From Acidobacteriota bacterium (GTDB taxonomy: Bacteria > Acidobacteriota > Terriglobia > Terriglobales > Acidobacteriaceae), in NCBI GenBank assembly GCA_021846945.1, contig JAJZVZ010000028.1, positions 1 to 37,491 on the forward strand: DNA of 37,491 bases, written 5' to 3'. The position numbers and the translations under genes were made by a program. Below the pieces are notes generated by a model. It had not been told where the DNA came from. It was given only the letters and a program-made list of their open reading frames with translations, and searched no databases. The first letter of the stretch is position 1, and each line of letters starts with the position of its first letter. This document shows positions 8,144-16,775 of this stretch, piece by piece.

Positions 8144-8740
8144 CTCTCTCCTGCCTTCAAAAAACCTGCAACGCTGCCTGGCCTCGTTGGAAATCCGCCA
8201 GCCATGGCCATCCAATCTCTTGCAAATCCCTTGCGCAACGCGCATTTACCCACGCACAACGCGCACGGGCCTGACATCTACCCACGTCCAAACAAACCTG
8301 TTCGGGTGAGGATTGCGGGGGCTGACCCTTTCCAGCTCCGGCCAGGCACATTCCCTTGCCCGCCTGCCGATGGTCTGCTCCAGCACCCCCATCGGGAAAC
8401 CGCCAGCCATGTCCGGTAAAGCTCTCTACGGCCCATTGACGTAAATCCCTCAATGAGAGCCGGACACACAGGCCCCAGGCGCAACACCGCGCAAGGTTTA
8501 CAGAATAACTGAATCGAGGGGGCGGAGTCAATGAAATCGCCGCCGGTTCAGACGCGGAGTTCCGCGTCACAGAAGCCGCGATCATGCTCGGCCCGGCAGG
8601 GCTCCGCCGCCTGAGTTTTCAGATGCCAAACCCGGCATTCTCAAGATACTCTCTTCTGTAACGGGCCCATTGGACGCACAAACTTCTCAACCCGGCCGCA
8701 TGTCCCCGAGCGCATCCGGCCGCAGAATCGGATTCCCGCG
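8144..8740. other. 597-nt divergent intergenic region between rplM and the GT87 gene
   Basis: No convincing gene or tRNA is seen on either strand. It should hold the promoters of rplM (minus) and the glycosyltransferase (plus), but no strong -35/-10 pair stands out. It contains an imperfect 20-nt direct repeat sharing the core CCGCCAGCCATG (8189-8209 and 8395-8414), and a perfect palindrome GACGCGGA-GT-TCCGCGTC at 8551-8568. The length suggests a long, possibly regulated rplM leader; that is inference. Confidence 0.5.
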
Positions 8741-9901
8741 ATGAAACGAAGCCCTTTACGCATGCTTGCCGCCGCCTGCATCCTCGCGGTCGGCGCCGGC
8801 ATTCTCGTGATGATCGTCGAGCACAACAATGCCGGCGGAAGGGATTTCATTACCTACTGGGTTGCGGGGCAGCAGATCATCCACGGTAAGAATCCCTACG
8901 ACTTCACCGCTGCTTTGCCGATGGAGCGCGCGGTGGGATTCAAATTACCCCACGCCCTGGTGATGCGCAACCCTCCGATCGCCTTTTTCATGGTGCTGCC
9001 GCTGGGCCTGCTCAGCCCCAATGCCGGACTGGTGCTCTGGTTCATCGCGCTTCTCGTCGGCCTGATGGCCTCGATCCGGATGATCTGGACGATGAACGGA
9101 CAGCCGCCCGACCGCCTGCACCTGCTCGGTTACTGCTTTGCCCCGCTCATGGAATGCATCATGGCCGGGCAGCTTGGCATTTTTCTGCTGCTGGGCACCA
9201 CGCTCTTTCTCTACTTCCACAAGACGCGGCCCATGCTGGCCGGTGCGTCGCTGCTGCTCTGCGCCATCAAGCCGCACCTGTTTGTGCCGTTCGGCATCGT
9301 GCTGCTTCTATGGGCGATCAGCGCCAGGGCCTATCGCATTCTGGCCGGAGGCTGCCTTGCGCTTGCCGCCAGCACCGGGCTGGCGTTCGCCGCCGATCCG
9401 CACGCATGGGCGCAATACCGCGAAATGATGCAGACCTCGGGGATCATGGGCGAGATTGTGCCGACCCTGAGCGAGATGCTGCGGCTGACCGTGCATCGCG
9501 GCGCCTGGGTGCAATTCATTCCTGAAGCCATCGGTTGCGGCTGGGCGGTGTGGTACTTCACCGCGCGGCGCGCGCGCTGGGACTGGATGGATCAGGGCTT
9601 GCTGGTGCTGCTGGTCTCGGTCCTCTGCTCGCCCTATTCCCTGCTGCCCGATGAATCGCTGCTGCTGCCCGCGGTTTTGACTGCGGCCTACCGGGCATCG
9701 GACTCGGGACGTTCTCTTGTGCCCTTCGGCGTGGTTGCCGGAATCGCGATGCTCGAAGTCTTCCTCGCCATACCCATGTACACCGTGGCCTACCTGTGGA
9801 CGCCGCTCGCCTGGCTGGGCTGGTACCTGTACGCCACCCGGAAGAAGGGCGCGCCGGCCGGCGAGATGCGCGACGAAGAGGCGGTTGCAGAGCAACTATA
9901 G
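8741..9901 (+). CDS. GT87-type membrane glycosyltransferase (DUF2029)
   Basis: 386 aa integral membrane protein with roughly nine to ten hydrophobic segments. It shows marks of the GT87/DUF2029 family, GT-C fold enzymes that use polyprenyl-phosphate sugars (mycobacterial PimE is the best known): GRDFITYW with the candidate catalytic Asp35 in the first extracytoplasmic loop, NPYDF, RNPPIAFFM, the AGQLGIF motif and CAIKPHL. The donor is probably a polyprenyl-phosphate mannose-like sugar, the acceptor unknown. It stands alone: divergent from rplM, convergent with the helicase gene. The Shine-Dalgarno is weak. Confidence 0.8.
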   Translation: MKRSPLRMLAAACILAVGAGILVMIVEHNNAGGRDFITYWVAGQQIIHGKNPYDFTAALPMERAVGFKLPHALVMRNPPIAFFMVLPLGLLSPNAGLVLWFIALLVGLMASIRMIWTMNGQPPDRLHLLGYCFAPLMECIMAGQLGIFLLLGTTLFLYFHKTRPMLAGASLLLCAIKPHLFVPFGIVLLLWAISARAYRILAGGCLALAASTGLAFAADPHAWAQYREMMQTSGIMGEIVPTLSEMLRLTVHRGAWVQFIPEAIGCGWAVWYFTARRARWDWMDQGLLVLLVSVLCSPYSLLPDESLLLPAVLTAAYRASDSGRSLVPFGVVAGIAMLEVFLAIPMYTVAYLWTPLAWLGWYLYATRKKGAPAGEMRDEEAVAEQL

Positions 9902-9970
9902 CGCCTGTCCTTTACCGCAGACAGGAGCGCCTCATCTTCGACGCGAAGGGACTGCGTCAAAAATGAGGCG
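9901..9970. terminator. Composite hairpins between convergent GT87 and helicase genes
   Basis: Two structures are visible. GCGC-CTGTC/GACAG-GA-GCGC spans 9901-9930. CGCCTCAT (9928-9935) pairs with ATGAGGCG (9963-9970) around an inner stem GACGC/GCGTC (9940-9944, 9954-9958). They fill the short gap between two converging stops and could end both transcripts. No long T-run follows, so rho-independent action is not certain. Confidence 0.5.
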
Positions 9971-10021
9971 GCCAGTCTTAATAGAGCTAAAGGTTGGCGC
10001 TCAAAAGCTGGAAGCCGCGCT

Positions 10022-11161
10022 TCAGGCCGCGTTCTCACCGATCGAGCGCACCCGGAAGCGCTTCATCTGAATCGACAGCGCGCGCTCGATCTTGCGCAGG
10101 TCGCCACGCTCGGCCGGACCGGCGAAGGTGGAGGCCACGCCCTTGGCGGAAGCGCGGCCGGTACGGCCTACGCGGTGGACGAAGTCCTCGGCAATCTTGG
10201 GCAGATCGAAGTTGACCACATGGGCCACGTGGGCCACGTCGATGCCCCGGGCGGCCACGTCGGTAGCCACCAGCACCCGGTGCCTCCCCTCGGAAAAGCT
10301 GCGCAGCGCCGCGTTGCGCTGCGACTGCGAGCGGTCGCCGTGAATCTGCGTGGCCGAGTGTCCGTTGCGGCTGAGCCGGCGCGCTACGCGGTCGGCGCCA
10401 TGCTTGGTGCGCACAAAGACCAGAAAGCTGCCCTTCTCCGCGCCCAGCAGATGTTCAAGCAATTCCTGCTTCTTGTCAGGCGCCACCTCAAAGGTCCGCA
10501 GCTCCACATTCTCGGCGGGCCTGAGCACAGAGCCAATCTCGATGCGGGCGGGGTTGTTGAGGTATTTACGCGCGACTTCCTTGACGGACCCTTCCAAAGT
10601 GGCCGAGTAGCAAAGCGTTTGCCGCGCAGCCGGAAGCGTGGCCGCGATGCGGGCGATGGCTGGCTGGAAGCCCATGTCGAGCATCCGGTCCACCTCGTCA
10701 AGGACAAGAATCTTGACCTGATCGAGCCGCACAAGCTTGCGCTTGATGTAGTCTTCGAGGCGTCCGGGGGTGGCCACGATCAGTTTGGCGCCGCGACGAA
10801 TGGCGTCCAGTTGCGTCCGCTCGGCAAGCCCGCCGACCACCAGGGCCACGGTCTGCGCGGAACTGGGGCGGATGGCAAGAAAAGCCTTTTCCACTTGCAT
10901 GGCCAGCTCGCGGGTGGGCAGCAGAATGAGCACGTGCGCCGCGGGACCGCGCGCTTCCGCCATTTGCAGGAGCTCAACAATAGGGATGAGGAAGCTGAGC
11001 GTCTTGCCGGTCCCAGTCTGCGCGGTAGCCAGCACATCACGGCCTTCCAGGGCCAGAGGAATGGCTCCGGCCTGCACCGGGGTAGGGGTTTCAAAATTGT
11101 TGGCGCTGAGCCGCGCCATCAAGGCGGGCGAAAGCGAGAACTGCGAGAACTGAGTTGTCAA
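10022..11161 (-). CDS. DEAD-box family ATP-dependent RNA helicase (DEVD variant)
   Basis: 379 aa, essentially a bare two-RecA-domain core. All motifs are present in order: Q motif FETPTPVQAGAIP, Walker A AQTGTGKT (47-54), PTRELA, TPGR, motif II, SAT, ATDVAARGIDV and HRVGRTGR. Motif II reads DEVD (155-158) instead of DEAD; the codons GAC-GAG-GTG-GAC are unambiguous. The third residue tolerates change in DExD proteins, so activity is expected. It is RhlE/DeaD-like but has no C-terminal RNA-binding extension, so specificity must come from elsewhere. The start is TTG with AGAGGA about 11 nt upstream. Likely role: RNA unwinding in ribosome assembly, decay or cold adaptation; the long region upstream suggests leader-based control. 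Confidence 0.93.
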   Translation of the reverse strand: MTTQFSQFSLSPALMARLSANNFETPTPVQAGAIPLALEGRDVLATAQTGTGKTLSFLIPIVELLQMAEARGPAAHVLILLPTRELAMQVEKAFLAIRPSSAQTVALVVGGLAERTQLDAIRRGAKLIVATPGRLEDYIKRKLVRLDQVKILVLDEVDRMLDMGFQPAIARIAATLPAARQTLCYSATLEGSVKEVARKYLNNPARIEIGSVLRPAENVELRTFEVAPDKKQELLEHLLGAEKGSFLVFVRTKHGADRVARRLSRNGHSATQIHGDRSQSQRNAALRSFSEGRHRVLVATDVAARGIDVAHVAHVVNFDLPKIAEDFVHRVGRTGRASAKGVASTFAGPAERGDLRKIERALSIQMKRFRVRSIGENAA

Positions 11162-11833
11162 AATAGAAATCTTCCTCTTTGATTCTGGGAGCCGCCGGTT
11201 TCAACCGGGCGGTCTCCAATCGGAACCGGACTTGGAGGCGCGCGCACATATTCCTCAGGCGCGGGCCTACCGATCAAAATTTATGCGTAAGGGAGAACCG
11301 TAAGGTCGATAGGACTGGCCGGCAAGCATCCAAACGGGGAGACGCCTGCAGCCCGGAGCTGCCGCACGCTACTTCTGCGCCGCTCGGCACATTGCCGGTC
11401 GGCTCCACGCTCCCACACAATCCCCGGTGTCAGCGCGCCGGTCCAATCAAGGTCCTCGGCAGAGCCGCCGGGAGGGAGACTCATGGATTTACGCTGTAGG
11501 GGCTTGGGAAAATCTGTGCCAGGCAGAGATGCCTTCCTGAAGGGCAAACCGCCGCTCACGTCCAAATCACTGAGCGCAAATACATTGTAGCACGGATTCG
11601 ATTTTTCGCTCTTTGGGCCAGACGCTCTTCCATAGAGCCGTCCTCTGTGAGCATGCCTTATTTGCCTGACCACCAGGAGATGCACGCGTCCGGAGCGGAA
11701 GGTAGCGCTGGCTTCACGACCGGCTGCCGTGGAGGCTTTCTGGCCGCCGCATGCCGATTGCTGGCGCCAACGGCGCCAGGGCAGCCGGCCCGGAGACCAT
11801 CGCTACGCACGGACATCTTCTACCAGTTACAAA
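11162..11833 (-). other. 672-nt region upstream of the helicase, probably a long 5' leader
   Basis: No recognisable gene on either strand. On the minus strand a hairpin (11188-11217, GGAGNCCGCC paired around a TTGAA loop) lies 27 nt before the helicase start. An extended -10 box lies at 11584-11592. An open frame inside (stop near 11281) starting MSLPPGGSAEDLDW is not recognised and I do not call it a gene. An 8-bp perfect stem CTGGCGCC/GGCGCCAG (11761-11779), 55 nt past the nitrilase-like gene's stop, may end that transcript. Confidence 0.45.
11584..11592 (-). promoter_or_regulatory. Possible extended -10 promoter for the helicase
   Basis: The minus strand reads TGC-TACAAT: an extended TGn motif followed by TACAAT (one mismatch to TATAAT). 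No good -35 is seen, which extended -10 promoters can tolerate. Transcription from here would give a leader of about 415 nt before the helicase TTG. Confidence 0.4.
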
Positions 11834-13039
11834 CTAGCTGCCGCTGCGGAATGGATTCTTGGGCACTTGCACAGGCGCCCATCGAGTCGCTGGACGTTGT
11901 GGATCCATGAACGTACCCGCGAGAGAGAAACTGTCGTATACATCGATGTCGATTTCCCAGAAGAGCAGCTTTGTGCCGCCAGCCAGATCCGTGCCCAGTG
12001 ATCTGGCGTTGCTTCGGGCAGGATTCTTTTGAAACACGACTGTCTCGCTCAAGGACGTGGACGCATGGATGACGTAGCCCCCATTCCGGACCAGCGCGTT
12101 TGCATCCTCGTAATCCACGCAGTCTGAAACGATGATATGGATATCGGGACGATCCTTGCTGGCGCGTTGCAGCGTTCCCAGCGTCCTGAGCCCGTGATCC
12201 ATGCAGACTTCAAAACCAAAGCGAAGCCCCTCAATCTCCGCCGTGCCAGAGTTTATGCCGGGCAAATACACTGTGCCCATGGCCGGCATCGGGTTGCCAA
12301 ACAGTCCCGTCGCGCATTCGCCATAGTTGGCATGTTTGTCGTAAACGTACCGCTCTTTCCCGTTCAGCAAAACGTACATGGTGTTTCGCATCATGGAGGA
12401 AGCCATTTTGCCGAAGACAGTATTGGCCAACTTCCGGGTTTGCCCCGACTGATAGAGCATTTGGTCTCTCGCAAAGTCGCTGTCTTCGATATAGTCCGCG
12501 AGTGCTTCATTCAGGCTCTGTCTGAATTGAGCTTTATTTTGCTTGAGAGCCGCCAGCCCTTTGTCGTCAAGGTTGAAATAGCTCTTCAGCAGTGCGCTCA
12601 CTCCGTTCGTCTTGTCGAAGGGGATGCCGGCGCTAGCCGCGGCTTTGACGCCGTAATACTGATAGGCTCGAATCAGCGCATTTTCGTCCACCGGGGGAAG
12701 CCATGTGATGGTTCCGGGGACGATCAGGATCCTGGGGTATCGCTTGCTCAGCGCGACTAGTTCGTTATGGATTTGGTTGTGAATGGTCTCTGACAGAGAC
12801 CGGATCCCCCGCATCCAAACCGATCCGGACTTGTAAACACCTCCCCATTCTTTCGCGAAGAGATATTCGGGCGCGACGAAGATGGCTTTAATAAGTCCGT
12901 CGGCCTCAAAGTTCTCTTGCCGCACCATGTCATCGGTCAGGCGAACTGCCTTTGCCAGGTCCTTGAGACGCGTCTTGTATCCTCGGTTGTCGCCCAGTGT
13001 TGGCATTCGATTCCAGGTGGCTACAACAAGCTTCGCCAT
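11834..13039 (-). CDS. Divergent nitrilase-superfamily (carbon-nitrogen hydrolase) protein
   Basis: 401 aa, probably cytoplasmic; no signal peptide or membrane segment. The Glu-Lys-Cys triad of the nitrilase superfamily can be placed: FVAPEYLF (Glu58), YVYDKH (Lys235), and GLRFGFEVCMDHGLR (Cys279), followed by the usual strand DIHIIVSDC and NGGYVIHAS. ILIVPGTITW (104-113) matches the family's vpGt strand. In typical members Glu and Lys are some 70-90 residues apart; here they are 177 apart, so about 100 residues are inserted (roughly 115-215, with LDDKGLAALKQNKAQFRQSLNEALADYIEDSDF). Such enzymes hydrolyse nitriles, amides or carbamoyl groups; the substrate is unknown. GAGGTG lies 8 nt before the ATG. 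It stands alone, flanked by non-coding DNA, and its codons seem less GC-biased than its neighbours', hinting at transfer. Confidence 0.75.
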   Translation of the reverse strand: MAKLVVATWNRMPTLGDNRGYKTRLKDLAKAVRLTDDMVRQENFEADGLIKAIFVAPEYLFAKEWGGVYKSGSVWMRGIRSLSETIHNQIHNELVALSKRYPRILIVPGTITWLPPVDENALIRAYQYYGVKAAASAGIPFDKTNGVSALLKSYFNLDDKGLAALKQNKAQFRQSLNEALADYIEDSDFARDQMLYQSGQTRKLANTVFGKMASSMMRNTMYVLLNGKERYVYDKHANYGECATGLFGNPMPAMGTVYLPGINSGTAEIEGLRFGFEVCMDHGLRTLGTLQRASKDRPDIHIIVSDCVDYEDANALVRNGGYVIHASTSLSETVVFQKNPARSNARSLGTDLAGGTKLLFWEIDIDVYDSFSLAGTFMDPQRPATRWAPVQVPKNPFRSGS

Positions 13040-13256
13040 GTTTTTTCACCTCGGAAAGACGTTGACTTGCGCGTGACCCTTTCGAAACCAATATAGCTCC
13101 ATTTCGCCGATTGTCCCATTGCTTCGCGCCCGGCTGCTTTCGGCAATGGCTTTCAGGTCGAACGCACAGCAAGATGGGGAAAGGCCGTCCGCGGCAGCAT
13201 GGCGCATTGCTGAGCGCGACACGCCGGATCTTGCGCATGACCGCTGGAGTAACCGG

Positions 13257-14591
13257 CTAATCCGCCGCCACCAACCTCCGCTGCAACGCTTCCAGCGTCT
13301 GCCCCTTGGTCTCCGGAAAGATGAACAGCACCACCAGGAACTGCACCACCGTCATAAACGCGAAGAAGACGAACGGCGTCGCCGTGCTCATGTAGTTCAC
13401 CACCACCGGAAATTCGAGGGCGATGGTGGCGTTCATGATCCAGTGGCTGGCGCTACCGATGCCCTGGCCCTTGGAGCGTACGTGGGTGGGGAAAACTTCG
13501 CCGATGTAGACCCAGATGACGGCGCCCTGCGAGATGGAGAAGAAGGCAATATACGTAATCAGCAGCGGCAGCAGGGCGTGCTGGTGCGACTGCGTGTGAA
13601 AGAGCCAGGCGACGCCCGCCAGGCAGGTGGAGCAGCCCGCGGCGCCGATCAGCAGCAGCGTCTTGCGGCCCGCCTTGTCGATTAAAGCCATGCCGACAAT
13701 CGTGAAGACGAAGTTGGTGGCGCCGATGGCGATGGCCTGCTGGTAGCTGGAGATCTGGCTGAAGCCGGCCGCGGCAAAGATGTTGTTGAGGTAATAGAGG
13801 ATGGCATTGATGCCCGCAAGCTGATTGAACGCGCCGGTGGAGATGGCAAGGAAGAGCGGATAGCGGTACTTCCACTTGAAGACAGGCTCGTGGGCGGTGG
13901 TGTGCTCCTCGTCCAGAGCGGCGCGAATGTCGGCCAATGCGCCCTCCGGATTTGCTTCGCCCATCATCCTGAGGACGCCGAGGGCCTCTTCATCGTGGTT
14001 GCGGGCGGCCAGCCAGCGCGGACTGCGGGGAATGCCGAAGAGCAGCACCAGAAACGCCAGTGCCGGCACGGCGGCGATGCCCACCTGCCAGCGCCACTCC
14101 GCCGCGCCGAGATCCAGCAGGCGGATGACGTAGTTGGAGGTGTAGGCCACCATAATGCCGAAGACCACGTTGAACTGGAAGGCGCTGACGAGGCGGCCAC
14201 GCCACTTGGCCGGGGCGAGTTCCGCAATATAGACCGGCCCCAGCACGGATGACGCGCCGATGCCCAGTCCGCCGATAAAGCGGAAGACCATGAAGGAATG
14301 CCAGTTCCAGGCCAGTCCGCATCCCACGGCAGAGGCAAGATAGAGCACGGCGGTAATGCGCAGGGTCTCGCGCCCGCCCAGCTTTTGCCCAACCACACCG
14401 GCCCCGAGCGCGCCGATCACCGTGCCGACGAGGCCGATGGCCACGGTGAGACCCTTGTCCTGGGGATTCAGGTGGTAGAGGCGCACCAAGGCATCGATGG
14501 CGCCCGCGATGACGACAGTATCAAAGCCAAACAGCAGCCCCCCGAGCGCGCCGGTGAGCGTGGCCTTTGTGAGATTGATGTTTGGTCGCAT
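13257..14591 (-). CDS. Sugar-porter family MFS transporter
   Basis: 444 aa, 12 predicted transmembrane helices. Marks of the sugar porter (XylE/GalP/GLUT) family: LGGLLFGFDTVVIAGAI in TM1, GLGIGASSVLGPVYIAELAPAKWRGRLV, the IPRSPRWL loop, DKAGRKTLL between helices 8 and 9, and the C-terminal PETKGQTLEALQRR. Such proteins are usually H+/sugar symporters for glucose, xylose, galactose or similar. The ATG at 14591 gives the usual short cytoplasmic N-terminus; 31 further in-frame codons upstream are not family-like. It diverges from manA across a 240-nt spacer, which suggests shared regulation and a hexose such as mannose or fructose as cargo (inference). Confidence 0.93.
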   Translation of the reverse strand: MRPNINLTKATLTGALGGLLFGFDTVVIAGAIDALVRLYHLNPQDKGLTVAIGLVGTVIGALGAGVVGQKLGGRETLRITAVLYLASAVGCGLAWNWHSFMVFRFIGGLGIGASSVLGPVYIAELAPAKWRGRLVSAFQFNVVFGIMVAYTSNYVIRLLDLGAAEWRWQVGIAAVPALAFLVLLFGIPRSPRWLAARNHDEEALGVLRMMGEANPEGALADIRAALDEEHTTAHEPVFKWKYRYPLFLAISTGAFNQLAGINAILYYLNNIFAAAGFSQISSYQQAIAIGATNFVFTIVGMALIDKAGRKTLLLIGAAGCSTCLAGVAWLFHTQSHQHALLPLLITYIAFFSISQGAVIWVYIGEVFPTHVRSKGQGIGSASHWIMNATIALEFPVVVNYMSTATPFVFFAFMTVVQFLVVLFIFPETKGQTLEALQRRLVAAD

Positions 14592-14831
14592 GATCGTGTT
14601 GGCTCTTGAAGTTCCGTACCATCGTACAGACTCGCTCCCCCCATCGGCAAAACGGAATGTCTCCCCGCAAAGCAGAAACGGCATCGCCCGGATGGTTTCG
14701 CCTCACGCGATGAGCATCTTCCTGTCTGGTAGAGTGGGAATGCGGCCGAAGATCAGAGCCTGGCGTCTGGACCGCACGGCTCAAAATGACCGGTAAGCTG
14801 CTCATTCAAAGAGAGGATCATCAGAGTTCTC

Positions 14832-15824
14832 ATGGCTGTTTCACGGCAGTTTCAGGCGTCTGAAATGGCGCCGTTCCGCATCGCGCCCCGCTACGATGTC
14901 AGGGTCTGGGGTTACCGGGATCTTCGTCCGTGGTTTAACCATGTAGCCGAGGGCGAACCGATCGGGGAAGTCTGGCTGACGGGGGACGAGAATCTGGTCG
15001 CGACCGGCCCGCACGCCGGCAAGCGGCTGGATGCGCTGTTCGGCGAGGTCCATGAAGCGCTGCTCGGCCCTGCAGCCCCTTCGCCCGCTTCGCCTCTGCT
15101 GATCAAGGTGCTGTTTGCCAAAGAGAAGCTGAGCGTGCAGGTGCATCCCGACGACAGGATGGCACAGAAGTACGGCGATCCGCGCGGCAAAACCGAATGC
15201 TGGTATGCGCTGGCGGCCGAGCCGGACGCAACCGTGGCACTGGGGCTCAAGCCGGGCGTCACCATGGAAGATGTCGAAAAGGGAATTCATGATGGAACCC
15301 TGGAGTCGAGCCTGCGGCTCGTTCCTGTCGCGGCCGGTGACATGATCTTTGTGGACGCCGGAACGGTGCACGCCATCTGGCCGGGCCCGATTCTGCTGGA
15401 GACGCAACAGAATTGCGATCTGACCTACCGGATGTACGACTACGGACGCCCGCGCGAGCTGCACATCGAAAAATCTCTGGAGGCGACACGCCTTGAAACG
15501 CGCGCCGGGAAGATTGCGCCCAAACCGCTTGAAGACCGCACCGTGCTCATCGATACGGAATACTTTCGCGTGGAGCGCATTCCCGTAGCGGGCAGCCGGT
15601 CGAGCGAAAGCTTGCGCGGACCGTCGGAGACCGCGCCGGGGTTGGCCTACCTGTTTGCCGCCGCGGGCGCGGGGAAAATCACCGGGGCAGGCTTTGAGCC
15701 GGTGGATCTGCCTGCACGAGGGGTTGTGGCTCTGCCCGCGGCCTCGCCTCGGTTCGTGATTGAGGATCTGGGTGGGCTGGATTTGCTCCGTATCACGCCC
15801 AATTGGCCGGGAATGCTCCGCTGA
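14832..15824 (+). CDS. manA: Mannose-6-phosphate isomerase, class I (short form)
   Basis: 330 aa zinc cupin-fold enzyme interconverting mannose-6-phosphate and fructose-6-phosphate. The metal ligands are readable: Gln103 and His105 in LSVQVHPDD, Glu122 in GKTECWY, and His180 in GTVHAIWPGP. IGEVWLTGDEN and LETQQNCDLTYRMYDYGRPRELH are further signatures; the Arg in the last is near the active site. The length fits the compact bacterial form rather than the 390-440 aa E. coli/eukaryotic form. The start could also be the in-frame ATG at 14865. Divergent to the sugar porter, so imported or released mannose could enter glycolysis here, or the enzyme could run backwards to supply GDP-mannose for glycans. 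Confidence 0.92.
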   Translation: MAVSRQFQASEMAPFRIAPRYDVRVWGYRDLRPWFNHVAEGEPIGEVWLTGDENLVATGPHAGKRLDALFGEVHEALLGPAAPSPASPLLIKVLFAKEKLSVQVHPDDRMAQKYGDPRGKTECWYALAAEPDATVALGLKPGVTMEDVEKGIHDGTLESSLRLVPVAAGDMIFVDAGTVHAIWPGPILLETQQNCDLTYRMYDYGRPRELHIEKSLEATRLETRAGKIAPKPLEDRTVLIDTEYFRVERIPVAGSRSSESLRGPSETAPGLAYLFAAAGAGKITGAGFEPVDLPARGVVALPAASPRFVIEDLGGLDLLRITPNWPGMLR

Positions 15825-16059
15825 GGGCCTTGGCCATGCGCATAGCCTTTCGTGTTGGTTGGTCTTTTCAACTGGGAAAGAGGCGGCGAGACCGCCTGAT
15901 TGGAATTGTCAGCAACGGGAATGGACCATTAGCATAACGAAAGCGAGAAGCGCAGCGGAAAGAATGACAGAAGTTTTGCCTTGGAATCCTGCCGCTTGAA
16001 TGGAAGCCTTCCCTACCCAGATTTGATCGACGAAGCTGGCAGCTTTGAAGGAGACCTGT

Positions 16060-16662
16060 ATGCGACTCAGGCCGATCATTGCCTTGCTCTTGTTCAGCTC
16101 GACCTTGCCCTTGTTCTCCCAGGTGTCCCCTGAAGCGCGCGAAGGCGGATGGCCGATCGTCATCGGCGGCGGCTTCTCCGATTTCGCAACCGACTACCAC
16201 GGTAGCAACAGGATGGAGGGCGTTACCGCCTGGGTCGACTGGAATTTCTATAGCGCTCCGGGCTGGCTGAGCGGTTTCGGCCTCGAAGTTGAAGGCCATA
16301 CAATCCGCTTCGGTGTCCCATCCGGATTCTCGCAGTTGCGCGAAGATACCGGGGAAGGCGGTGCCATCTACACCTGGCGGCACGATCCCAACTTCCATCC
16401 CTACGCCAAGCTTCTGGCCGGAATGGGCAGTATCGATTTCCCTCCAACCGTCGGCCCGTCCGGCCCGACAACCTATTCGCATGACACGCGCCATCTCATC
16501 TCTCCCGGTGGCGGGGCGGAATTCAGGGCCTATCGCAATATCTGGGTGCGCGCCGATTACGAATACCAATTCTGGCAGTCGATCTTTGGAGCAAGCGGAA
16601 TCCGCCCAAATGGTTTTACGATCGGAGTTTCCTACCACTTCTCGCACCTTCATCACGATTGA
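16060..16662 (+). CDS. Small outer-membrane beta-barrel protein (OmpA/OMP-b-barrel-like)
   Basis: 200 aa. Signal peptide MRLRPIIALLLFSSTLPLFS, then alternating amphipathic strands typical of an eight-stranded barrel: VTAWVDWNFYSA, GFGLEVEGHTIRF, HPYAKLLAGMGSIDF, IWVRADYEYQFW, GFTIGVSYHF near the end. It resembles the OMP_b-brl / OmpA-like barrel domain without a peptidoglycan-binding domain. The ATG at 16060 is chosen because AAGGAG lies 6 nt upstream; a TTG five codons earlier is also in frame. The C-terminus ends aromatic-His-Phe followed by SHLHHD, an uncommon tail after the last strand. Transcribed alone between manA and pgi; function unknown. Confidence 0.75.
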   Translation: MRLRPIIALLLFSSTLPLFSQVSPEAREGGWPIVIGGGFSDFATDYHGSNRMEGVTAWVDWNFYSAPGWLSGFGLEVEGHTIRFGVPSGFSQLREDTGEGGAIYTWRHDPNFHPYAKLLAGMGSIDFPPTVGPSGPTTYSHDTRHLISPGGGAEFRAYRNIWVRADYEYQFWQSIFGASGIRPNGFTIGVSYHFSHLHHD

Positions 16663-16732
16663 TGGGGCAGGACAACGGCCTGACGGATTCGTACATCCAT
16701 CCTTGAAGCATGGCCGCTGCGGAAGTGCGGCG

Positions 16733-16738
16733 TATACT
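16733..16738 (+). promoter_or_regulatory. Possible -10 box of the phosphoglucose isomerase gene
   Basis: TATACT, one mismatch to TATAAT. A start of transcription near 16745 would place the ATG at 16776 about 30 nt into the message and exclude an upstream in-frame start at 16710. The -35 position (16710-16715) matches only half of the consensus, so this is tentative. Confidence 0.35.
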
Positions 16739-16775
16739 TTCGAAATCCAATCTTTTGAGGGAAAATCAAAGCGAT

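Noticed and set aside
10175-11182. 335-aa plus-strand open frame
   Set aside because: Antisense to the DEAD-box helicase; all helicase motifs are in the minus frame.
11281-11685. 134-aa minus-strand frame in the helicase leader
   Set aside because: No homology that I recognise, atypical composition, and no good Shine-Dalgarno at the likely start. Kept only as part of the leader description.
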